DNA from: CAVSUR01 sp052143655
GTDB lineage: Bacteria > Actinomycetota > Actinomycetes > Streptosporangiales > Streptosporangiaceae
Assembly: GCA_052143655.1 (NCBI GenBank)
Contig: JBKQSL010000009.1
Location: 1-11,965, forward strand
Direction: 5' to 3'
Length of the DNA stretch: 11,965 bases
Within the stretch, counting starts at the first letter, position 1, and each line of letters begins with the position of its first letter. This document shows positions 1 to 6,110 of this stretch, one piece after another. A program made the position numbers and the translations under genes. The notes beneath the pieces were generated by a model. It made no database searches and had not been told where the DNA came from. It saw only the letters and a list, made by a program, of their open reading frames with translations.

Positions 1-91
1 CCCCCGGCTCAGGGCGGCTTACCACTGGTTCACCACTGCTTACTCCAGCAGGGACTACGGGAAGAACGGTGCTCTGCGTTCATCGTTCCTG
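1..91 (-). other. Left-edge spacer downstream of glgE; possible start of the next leftward gene
   Basis: No complete gene fits here. On the minus strand one frame is open from position 79 to the window edge (reading TQSTVLPVV... SRPEPG), but its only standard start codon is a GTG at 25-23 with a poor ribosome binding site. A better-looking AGGA-ATG (ATG at 83-81) opens a different frame that stops after 17 codons. In the Streptomyces GlgE locus the gene after glgE is treS (trehalose synthase), so this could be the N-terminus of treS. That is inference from gene order; no treS motif is visible in the 25 codons present. Confidence 0.2.
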
Positions 92-2155
92 TCATGTCGT
101 TACGGTGAAAACGTGCGCGACCGCAAACTGCGGATCGAGCCGCACGTAATTCGCCTGCCCCCAGCGGTACGACGCGCCGGAGAGGTCATCGGTAACCGTG
201 AACTCCGAGCCCGGCTCCAGGCCGAGGGCCTCGGCGTCGACCCATACGGTGGCCTCGCGCACCTGGTCCGGTTCCAGGCTAACCACGACCAGCACGGTGT
301 CTCCGCCTGGCGCGCCCGGCAGGGCCGGCTCCTCCGCCGCGGGCCCCGGTCGGCCCGCCGGCGTCGGCCCTGTCCGCTTGGAGAAGCACAGTATGCCGGG
401 CTGGTCGGGGTAATGGAACGTGACATTGCGAAGCTGTTGCAAAGCCGGGTGAGCACGCCGGATCGAATTCAGCGTGGTGATGTAGGGCGCCAGCGTCAGC
501 CCGGCCCGCGCCGCCCGTTCCCAGTCCCTCGGCCGGAAGGCGTACTTCTCCGAATCCAGGTACTCCTCACTGGTCGGTGCGGCCGGCAGGTTCTCGCAGA
601 GCTCGAACCCGGAGTAGACGCCCCACGACGGCGACAGCATGGCGGCGAGCACGGCGCGCACGCAGAACGCGGCCGGCCCGGCATGTCGCAGGTACGGCGA
701 CAGGATGTCGGGGGTGTTAACGAAGAAGTTGGGCCGCATGTAGGCGGCGGCCTCGCGTAGCTGCAGCATGTACTCGCGCAGCTCATCGGCGGTATTGCGC
801 CAGGTGAAGTAGGTGTAGGACTGGTGGAACCCCCCGACCGCGGCCAGGGCGTGCATCATGGCCGGCCTGGTGAACGCCTCGGCCAGGAAGAGCACGTCCG
901 GGTCGGTGCGGGCTACCTCGGCCAGCAGCCGCTCCCAGAACCGCACCGGCTTGGTGTGCGGATTGTCGACCCGGAAGATCCGGACCCCGTGGTCCATCCA
1001 GTGCCGGATGATCCGCAGTACCTCGGCGTAGATGCCCTCCGGGTCGTTGTCGAAGTTAATCGGGTAAATGTCCTGGTATTTCTTGGGGGGGTTCTCGGCG
1101 TAAGCGATGCTGCCGTCCACCCGGGTGGTGAGCCATTCCGGGTGCTCTTTCACCCACGGATGGTCGGGGGAGGCCTGCAGCGCCAGGTCCAGCGCCACCT
1201 CCAGCCCGAGCTCGGCGGCGCGCTTGACGAAGAAGTCGAAGTCTTCCAGCGTGCCGAGGTCGGGGTGGATGGCATCGTGGCCGCCAGCCGGGCCGCCGAT
1301 GGCCCACGGCGACCCGGGGTCGCCGGGCGCGGGGGTGAGCGTGTTGTTCGCTCCCTTGCGCGCCGTGCAGCCGATTGGGTGCACCGGCGGCAGGTACACC
1401 ACGTCGAATCCCATCTCGGCGACGGCGTCCAGGCGGCGGGCGGCCGACCGCAGCGTGCCGGACTGCGGCGGCCGCAGCCCGGTCGGATCCACGATCGCGC
1501 CCTCCGAGCGCGGGAACATCTCGTACCACGAGCCGTAGAGCGCGCGCGCCCGGTGCACGACCAGCGGGTACCACGCCGACCGGGTCAGCATTTCCCGCAG
1601 CGGGAAGGCGTCGAGGATCGCGGTCACGCCCGGATCCTCGGCGGCCGCCAGCCGGTCAGCGGGCGGCAGTGCCGCGGACCGCAGCACGGCGGCGGCGGCC
1701 TTCAGCCGGGCCCGGGCCCGGCTGGCCTCGTGCACCGCCGCCGGCGGCGCGCCGCGGGCCGGCCGGACCCGCCCGGCGGCCCGCAGCAGCAGCACGGCGC
1801 CCTCGGCCAGCATCAGCTCGACGTCCTGGCCGAGCGGCACCTTGATGCCCGCATCGTGGCGCCACCGCGCGATCGGGTCGCCCCAGGCGACGACCTGGAA
1901 ATGCCAGGATCCCTCGCTGCCCGGGGTGACATCGGCGCCGTACCGGTCGGTGCCCACGGCCAGCAGCCGCATCGCCGCGATCGGCTGACGGCTGCCGCGA
2001 GGGTCGCGCAGCACGACGCCCGCGCCGAGCATCTCGTGCCCTTCTCGGAACACGGTGGCGCTGACCTGGAAGGTCTCGTCGGCTACTGCCTTGGCGGGAT
2101 AGCGCCCGCAGTGCACGGCTGGCTGGACATCAAGGATGGGGATGCGGCCGATCAC
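92..2155 (-). CDS. glgE: GlgE: alpha-1,4-glucan:maltose-1-phosphate maltosyltransferase
   Basis: GlgE (GH13 subfamily 3) adds maltosyl units from alpha-maltose 1-phosphate to the non-reducing ends of alpha-1,4-glucan in the cytosol. It is the polymerising step of the TreS-Pep2-GlgE-GlgB route. The 687-aa length is normal for the family. Visible landmarks are the opening GRIPILDV, the catalytic-domain signature GSWYEMFPRS (208-217), YLPPVHPIG (254-262), the nucleophile Asp397 in RIFRVDNPH, the acid/base Glu426 in FLAEAF, and Asp483 in NTPDIL. The spacing equals that of the characterised Streptomyces coelicolor enzyme (D394/E423/D480, from memory), so it looks catalytically intact. The GTG start at 2155 gives the full N-terminal domain but has only a weak ribosome binding site. 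A Gly/Pro/Ala-rich stretch at about 595-618, inside the C-terminal beta domain, looks like an insertion. The gene diverges from glgP, as in Streptomyces. Confidence 0.96.
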   Translation of the reverse strand: MIGRIPILDVQPAVHCGRYPAKAVADETFQVSATVFREGHEMLGAGVVLRDPRGSRQPIAAMRLLAVGTDRYGADVTPGSEGSWHFQVVAWGDPIARWRHDAGIKVPLGQDVELMLAEGAVLLLRAAGRVRPARGAPPAAVHEASRARARLKAAAAVLRSAALPPADRLAAAEDPGVTAILDAFPLREMLTRSAWYPLVVHRARALYGSWYEMFPRSEGAIVDPTGLRPPQSGTLRSAARRLDAVAEMGFDVVYLPPVHPIGCTARKGANNTLTPAPGDPGSPWAIGGPAGGHDAIHPDLGTLEDFDFFVKRAAELGLEVALDLALQASPDHPWVKEHPEWLTTRVDGSIAYAENPPKKYQDIYPINFDNDPEGIYAEVLRIIRHWMDHGVRIFRVDNPHTKPVRFWERLLAEVARTDPDVLFLAEAFTRPAMMHALAAVGGFHQSYTYFTWRNTADELREYMLQLREAAAYMRPNFFVNTPDILSPYLRHAGPAAFCVRAVLAAMLSPSWGVYSGFELCENLPAAPTSEEYLDSEKYAFRPRDWERAARAGLTLAPYITTLNSIRRAHPALQQLRNVTFHYPDQPGILCFSKRTGPTPAGRPGPAAEEPALPGAPGGDTVLVVVSLEPDQVREATVWVDAEALGLEPGSEFTVTDDLSGASYRWGQANYVRLDPQFAVAHVFTVTT

Positions 2156-2511
2156 CCCTGAAAACTACCCACTCCGGCCGGCGGCAAAGCGGGCACCCCG
2201 GGTCCTGTCGCAGACATCGGCGCGGCCTTGCGGTGAACGGCGGCTTTCTCGCATAATGCCGGCCTCCCCGGCGGTGCCCTCGCGCCTTTCCGGGCGCCGG
2301 CCGGCCGGCCGGTAGGGCCGTATGGCCCGTTCCCTGGCGGTTGCGGTTCGCATACGATCCTTCCGGTCGGCCGTACTCCGGCTGGCAGCGGCACTGTGCT
2401 CGCCGTGGAGCGCCCGCTGTGGAACGGTACCGGTCCGGGGCTGGTAAACGGGCCCGGGCACGTTTCATGATCTGTTAGTGCGATAGAGCTGAGCCACGAG
2501 GAGCGCAGAGC
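2156..2511. promoter_or_regulatory. Divergent intergenic region between glgE and glgP
   Basis: This 356-bp region has no convincing gene and must carry the promoters for both glgE (leftward) and glgP (rightward). I see a CCGG tandem run around 2299-2312, a short inverted repeat GGGCC-GTAT-GGCCC at 2315-2328, and a clear Shine-Dalgarno ACGAGGAG at 2496-2503, 8 nt before the glgP GTG. No -35/-10 pair good enough to name is visible in either direction. Confidence 0.5.
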
Positions 2512-5151
2512 GTGAGAGCCATCCGCCGTTTCACCGTCCACCCTGTCCTGCCCGAGCCGCTGGCGGCGCTGCGCGGGCTGATGATGAACCTGCGCTGGTG
2601 CTGGCACGCCGACACGCTCGACTTGTTCACGGCCATCGACCCGGCCGGGCAGCCGACGGTAGCCCGGGACCCGCTGGCGGTGCTGTCCCAGGTCTCCACC
2701 GAGCGGCTGTCCGCGCTGGCTGCCGACTCGGCCTTCGCCGACCGGCTGGCGGCCGCGACCAGCGAGCTGAACAGCTACATGTCCGGTCCGCGCTGGTACC
2801 AGTCCAGCGCGGAGGACGGCGGGGTCCGGCCGGCCAGCGTCGCGTACTTCTCCCCGGAGTACGGGATCACCGCGGCGCTGCCGCAGTACTCCGGCGGCCT
2901 GGGCATCCTGGCCGGCGATCACCTGAAGGCGGCCAGCGACCTCGGCGTCCCGCTGATCGGCGTGGGCCTGCTGTACCGGCACGGGTACTTCACCCAGTCG
3001 CTGTCCCCGGAGGGCTGGCAGACCGAGCGCTACCCGTCCAGTGACCCGGCCGGGCTGCCGCTGACCCTGCTGCGCGAGCCCGGCGGCGGCGCGGTCAAGG
3101 TGGTCGTGCGGCTGGCCGGCGGCGCGCAGCTGGCCGCGCAGATCTGGATCGCCCAGGTCGGCCGGGTGCCGCTGCTGCTACTGGACTCCTACGTCGAGGA
3201 AAACGACCCGAGCATGCGCGAGGTCACCGACCGGCTCTACGGTGGCGGCAGCGATCACCGGCTGCGCCAGGAGCTGCTGCTGGGCATCGGCGGGGTGCGA
3301 GCGCTGCGCGCGTTCTGCGCGATCACCGGCCACCCCGAGCCGGAGGTCTTCCACACCAACGAGGGGCACGCCGGCTTCCTCGGCCTGGAGCGCATCAGCG
3401 AGTACGTCACGGCCGGCCTGGACTTCGGCGAGGCCGTGGAGATGTGCCGGGCTGGCACGGTGTTCACCACCCATACCCCGGTGCCCGCGGGCATCGACAG
3501 GTTCACCCGTGACCTGGTGCAGCGCCAGTTCGGCGACCCGAGCGCCGACCCGGCGCTGCCAGCTGACCGGGTGCTCGCCCTCGGCGCGGAGACCTACCCG
3601 GGCGGCGATCCGGGTATCTTCAACATGGCGGTCATGGGGATGCGGCTGGCCCAGCGGGTCAACGGAGTGAGCATGCTGCACGGCGCCGTGAGCCGGCAGA
3701 TGTTCGAGGGCCTGTGGCCGGGCTTCGACACCAGCGACGTGCCGATCGGCTCGGTGACCAACGGCGTGCACGCGCCGAGCTGGGTCGCGCCGCAGATCCT
3801 GGGCCTGGTGCAGGCCGGCCGCCCGGACGTCGCTGCCGACGACGGTCAGGCCTGGGGCCAGCTGGACGCCTCGCCGGCGACGCTGTGGGAGATCCGCAAT
3901 CAGCTCCGGGCCGAGCTGGTGGACTCCGCCCGGCGCCGGCTGCGCACCTCGTGGCGGCAGCGGGGCGCCTCCGAGGCCGAGCTGGTCTGGATCGACGGCG
4001 TGCTGGACAAGCGGGTGCTCACGATCGGCTTCGCCCGCCGGGTGCCGTCCTACAAGCGGCTGACGATGATGCTGACCGACCCGGAGCGGCTGACCGCGCT
4101 GCTGACTGACCCGGACCGGCCGATCCAGATCGTGATCGCCGGCAAGGCGCACCCGGCCGACGACGGCGGCAAGCTGCTGATCCAGCAGCTGGTCCGGTTC
4201 GCCGACGACCCCCGGGTGCGGCACCGCCTCGTGTTCCTGCCCGACTACGACATGGAGCTGGGCCGGGCGCTGGTGCAGGGCTGCGATGTCTGGCTGAACA
4301 ACCCGCTGCGCCCGCTGGAGGCGTGCGGCACATCGGGCATGAAGGCCGCGCTGAACGGCGGCCTGAACCTGTCGGTCCGCGATGGCTGGTGGGACGAGTG
4401 GTTCGACGGGACCAACGGCTGGGCGATCCCGTCCGCCGAGGATGTCGGCGACCCGCACCGCCGCGATGAGCTCGAGGCTGCGGCGCTGTATGACCTGCTC
4501 GGCCAGTCGGTCGCCCCGCTGTTCTACGACACCGCGGCCGACGGCCTGCCGCACCGCTGGCTGGAGATGGTCGCCGGGACGCTGCAGACGCTGGGCCCGA
4601 GGGCCCAGGCGAGCCGGATGGTCCGGCAGTACGTCACCGAGTTCTACTTCCCGGCCGCCAGATCCTCGCAGGCGCTCGCCGATGGCAGCGCGCGGGCCGC
4701 CGCCGCGTCCGGTGCCGGGCCACGCTACTCCGGCGCGCGCGAGCTGGCCGCCTGGAAGCAGCGGGTGATCAAGGCCTGGCCCGCGGTCCGCGTCGATCAT
4801 GTCGAGGCTGACGAGGGCGTTCAGGTGCCCGGCGCGGCCCTCGCGGTCCGGGCCAGCATCGCGCTTGGCGAGCTGTCGCCCGAGGACGTCGCGGTCGAGG
4901 TGGTGTACGGCGTCACCGGCGAGTCGGATGAGATCCTCGACCCGGCGCACCGGGAGATGACGCTGGAGAGCCCGCCCGGCTCCGACGGCGTGGCCCGCTA
5001 CGCCGGGGAGGCCGAGCTGGGGCGGCCCGGCCCGTTCGGGTACACCGTGCGAGTGCTGCCCCGGCATACGCTGCTGGCCGGCCTGGCCGAGATGGGCCTG
5101 GTGACGCTGCCGGTCGCGCCTGCGGGGATGGACAGCGGCGACCTGCGCTGA
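2512..5151 (+). CDS. glgP: GlgP: alpha-glucan (glycogen) phosphorylase, GT35
   Basis: This enzyme phosphorolyses alpha-1,4-glucan from non-reducing ends, releasing glucose 1-phosphate with PLP as cofactor, in the cytosol. It is the long bacterial type: an N-terminal domain of roughly 110 residues (DUF3417-like, starting RRFTVHPVLPEPL), then the phosphorylase core. Landmarks are AYFSPEYGI (111-119), YSGGLGILAGDHLKAASDLG (126-145), FHTNEGHAGF (280-289), TTHTPVPAG (319-327), SVTNGVH (414-420), FARRVPSYKR (507-516), and EACGTSGMKAALNGG (603-617). Lys611 in this last block is the expected PLP-binding lysine. A C-terminal beta-rich domain follows from about 750. The length of 879 aa is in the family range. 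The GTG start is set by ACGAGGAG 8 nt upstream. The gene is divergent from glgE, a conserved pairing that suggests coordinated synthesis and mobilisation of the same glucan. Confidence 0.95.
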   Translation: MRAIRRFTVHPVLPEPLAALRGLMMNLRWCWHADTLDLFTAIDPAGQPTVARDPLAVLSQVSTERLSALAADSAFADRLAAATSELNSYMSGPRWYQSSAEDGGVRPASVAYFSPEYGITAALPQYSGGLGILAGDHLKAASDLGVPLIGVGLLYRHGYFTQSLSPEGWQTERYPSSDPAGLPLTLLREPGGGAVKVVVRLAGGAQLAAQIWIAQVGRVPLLLLDSYVEENDPSMREVTDRLYGGGSDHRLRQELLLGIGGVRALRAFCAITGHPEPEVFHTNEGHAGFLGLERISEYVTAGLDFGEAVEMCRAGTVFTTHTPVPAGIDRFTRDLVQRQFGDPSADPALPADRVLALGAETYPGGDPGIFNMAVMGMRLAQRVNGVSMLHGAVSRQMFEGLWPGFDTSDVPIGSVTNGVHAPSWVAPQILGLVQAGRPDVAADDGQAWGQLDASPATLWEIRNQLRAELVDSARRRLRTSWRQRGASEAELVWIDGVLDKRVLTIGFARRVPSYKRLTMMLTDPERLTALLTDPDRPIQIVIAGKAHPADDGGKLLIQQLVRFADDPRVRHRLVFLPDYDMELGRALVQGCDVWLNNPLRPLEACGTSGMKAALNGGLNLSVRDGWWDEWFDGTNGWAIPSAEDVGDPHRRDELEAAALYDLLGQSVAPLFYDTAADGLPHRWLEMVAGTLQTLGPRAQASRMVRQYVTEFYFPAARSSQALADGSARAAAASGAGPRYSGARELAAWKQRVIKAWPAVRVDHVEADEGVQVPGAALAVRASIALGELSPEDVAVEVVYGVTGESDEILDPAHREMTLESPPGSDGVARYAGEAELGRPGPFGYTVRVLPRHTLLAGLAEMGLVTLPVAPAGMDSGDLR

Positions 5152-5160
5152 CCGCAGGTC
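5140..5160 (+). terminator. Hairpin overlapping the glgP stop codon
   Basis: A perfect 8-bp stem, GACCTGCG (5140-5147) and CGCAGGTC (5153-5160), has a 5-nt loop that contains most of the TGA stop (5149-5151). There is no U-tract; a C7G6 palindromic run follows at 5171-5183. Such U-less hairpins are common behind actinomycete genes, so this is a likely terminator or 3'-end stabiliser for glgP. Confidence 0.55.
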
Positions 5161-5286
5161 CGCCAGACGGCCCCCCCGGGGGGTCGCACGGTCGTTGCCC
5201 CGGCCATTAGTCGTGGGCAGCCGCCGCCGTTACCTGCGCCCGATCTCGCGCTCCGCAGCCGTGTCCGCGCACTGCGTGATCATGCT

Positions 5287-5431
5287 GCAATCCCATGCGC
5301 ATTCCCCTATGGGATTGCCGCAACCTGCAGTGTTCGAGAAATTACGCCTCGAAGTAAACCAGCACTCCTGGCACAGCGTCATCTAACCAAGACAAGCTTG
5401 GGCAGCGGCGGGAATTTCTCACTGTGCCAGG
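5287..5431. promoter_or_regulatory. Cluster of three stem-loops upstream of bldC (possible structured leader or small RNA)
   Basis: Three inverted repeats lie one after another in a stretch much less GC-rich than the genes. First: GCAATCCCAT (5287-5296) with ATGGGATTGC (5309-5318), 10 bp perfect, 12-nt loop. Second: TTCGAG (5333-5338) with CTCGAA (5348-5353), 9-nt loop. Third: CCTGGCACAG (5367-5376) with CTGTGCCAGG (5422-5431), 10 bp perfect, 45-nt spacer. Nested inside the third is CCAAG (5387-5391) with CTTGG (5397-5401). The arms could fold in RNA from either strand, or could be protein-binding dyads. They lie about 130 to 270 bp before the bldC start. I recognise no known riboswitch or RNA family here. 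Confidence 0.4.
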
Positions 5432-5460
5432 CAGAACGCCAGAAAATCCCAGGGGGGCAT

Positions 5461-5484
5461 GACATCCTGTGATAGATCGATGTC
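5461..5484. repeat. Inverted repeat GACATC-N12-GATGTC
   Basis: The arms GACATC (5461-5466) and GATGTC (5479-5484) are 6 bp and perfect, separated by 12 bp, about 75 bp before the bldC start. This could be an operator half-site pair near the bldC promoter. At six bases chance is not excluded. Confidence 0.25.
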
Positions 5485-5513
5485 GGTGAGTGACGGACAT
5501 TGCCAGTCACGTT

Positions 5514-5531
5514 CCGTTACTTAGCCGTTAC
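5514..5531. repeat. CCGTTAC direct repeat, 11-bp period, before bldC
   Basis: CCGTTAC occurs at 5514-5520 and again at 5525-5531, so the two copies fall on the same face of the helix, ending about 26 bp before the bldC GTG. BldC proteins are known to bind direct repeats as head-to-tail multimers, so an autoregulatory site is conceivable. The published BldC sites are AT-rich and this motif does not clearly match them. Confidence 0.3.
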
Positions 5532-5557
5532 CCCCGAGTTTGAGAGGACCAGCCGAC

Positions 5558-5776
5558 GTGAGAACCCAGATCAAGCCGGAGAACCGCCTCCTGACCCCGG
5601 CGGAGGTCGCCGCCATGCTCCGGGTGGACCCCAAGACGGTCACCCGGTGGGCCCGAGGGGGCAAGCTCTCCTCGATCCGCACCCCCGGCGGGCACCGCCG
5701 GTACAGCGAGGCCGAGGTGCGCGGCTTCCTCAACGGCTGGCAGGGCACGGGCCTGCCGCGCGCATCCGGCGAGTGA
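5558..5776 (+). CDS. bldC: BldC-type MerR-family developmental regulator
   Basis: This is a 72-aa single-domain DNA-binding protein. It matches Streptomyces BldC (68 aa) almost block for block: LLTPAEVAAMLRVDPKTVTR (11-30) forms the winged-helix HTH, WARGGKLSSIRTPGGHRRY (31-49) the wing, then EAEVRGFLNG (51-60). It has no dimerisation coiled coil or effector domain, as in BldC, which binds DNA direct repeats cooperatively and holds back or times the onset of development. I chose the GTG at 5558 because GAGAGGA (5542-5548) sits 9 nt upstream. A TTG at 5540 would add six residues but would place the ribosome binding site inside the gene. It stands alone, between a hairpin-rich leader and a terminator-like hairpin, with glucan metabolism on one side and a polysaccharide operon on the other. 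Control of those neighbours is possible but not shown. Confidence 0.93.
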   Translation: MRTQIKPENRLLTPAEVAAMLRVDPKTVTRWARGGKLSSIRTPGGHRRYSEAEVRGFLNGWQGTGLPRASGE

Positions 5777-5805
5777 CCCGCCGTGCCTGCGGCCGGGGCA
5801 GGTGC

Positions 5806-5821
5806 CCGGACGCCTGTCCGG
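5806..5821 (+). terminator. Hairpin after bldC
   Basis: A perfect 6-bp stem, CCGGAC (5806-5811) and GTCCGG (5816-5821), with the loop GCCT lies 29 nt after the bldC stop. A second, weaker stem CCTGC/GCAGG (5786-5802) precedes it. There is no U-tract. This is a likely bldC terminator of the actinomycete type. Confidence 0.45.
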
Positions 5822-5855
5822 CCCGGCTGACCCGCCGGCGGCCGGCCGGGCTGTA

Positions 5856-6110
5856 GTGACCCGACGGACGCTCATGTCAGCGGCCGGCTCGGCCGCGGGC
5901 GGATGCGTCATGGCCGGCCACGCACGGTGGCCGGGCCGGTGGCCGGGGCCCCCGCCGGATGGCGGGAGTCGCTGGCGGGGACCAGGTCGGCTAGCCGGCT
6001 CCGGTGACCGCCAGCGCGGGCGCGTCCGGACCCGCGCAGCCGCGCGCTGGCGGGCTGGCGACCGGCCCGATGAGCTCAGTCCGCCCGAGGGCGGACCTGG
6101 TGGGGGGTGA
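5856..6110 (+). CDS. Doubtful 84-aa ORF with RR plus lipobox-like N-terminus
   Basis: Read from a GTG at 5856, the frame begins VTRRTLMSAAGSAAGGCVMA. This resembles a short twin-arginine signal with a lipobox-like AAGGC. The stop TGA (6108-6110) overlaps the GTG of the next gene by 4 nt (GTGA), as seen for coupled genes. Against it: the rest is rich in Trp, Arg, Gly and Pro with no domain, third codon positions are less GC-biased than in the neighbouring genes, and no ribosome binding site is seen. It is more likely chance than a gene. Apart from this ORF, the hairpins before it and the dyad at 6079-6096, I see nothing in 5777-6106. Confidence 0.15.
   Translation: MTRRTLMSAAGSAAGGCVMAGHARWPGRWPGPPPDGGSRWRGPGRLAGSGDRQRGRVRTRAAARWRAGDRPDELSPPEGGPGGG
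6079..6096. promoter_or_regulatory. 18-bp dyad before the polysaccharide operon
   Basis: GTCCGCCC (6079-6086) and GGGCGGAC (6089-6096) are perfect 8-bp arms around GA, ending 10 bp before the first start codon of the operon. As RNA it would be a 7-bp stem with a CGAG loop directly in front of the G-rich ribosome binding region. It could be an operator, a translation-blocking hairpin, or the terminator of whatever lies upstream. Confidence 0.45.

Noticed and set aside
824..2161. 445-aa ORF on the plus strand opposite glgE
   Set aside because: It lies wholly antisense to a gene with intact catalytic motifs; its composition (Arg, Gly, His, Pro, Val) is that of GC-rich shadow frames.
2443..2490. 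Possible WhiG-type or sigma-70 promoter before glgP (TAAA, GATAGA)
   Set aside because: The elements are at the wrong spacing for either consensus; no defensible -35/-10 pair.
2130..2982. Minus-strand ORFs (112 aa and 276 aa) across the glgE-glgP spacer
   Set aside because: They overlap the starts of both genes, show no domain or ribosome binding site, and would remove the promoter region.
3178..5067. 629-aa ORF on the minus strand opposite glgP
   Set aside because: Antisense shadow of glgP with no domain, a usual effect of high third-position GC.
5195..5386. 63-aa plus-strand ORF between glgP and bldC
   Set aside because: No ribosome binding site, no family resemblance, and it runs through two of the inverted repeats.
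5490..5510. GTGAC-N11-GTCAC inverted repeat before bldC
   Set aside because: Only five bases per arm; expected by chance at this density.
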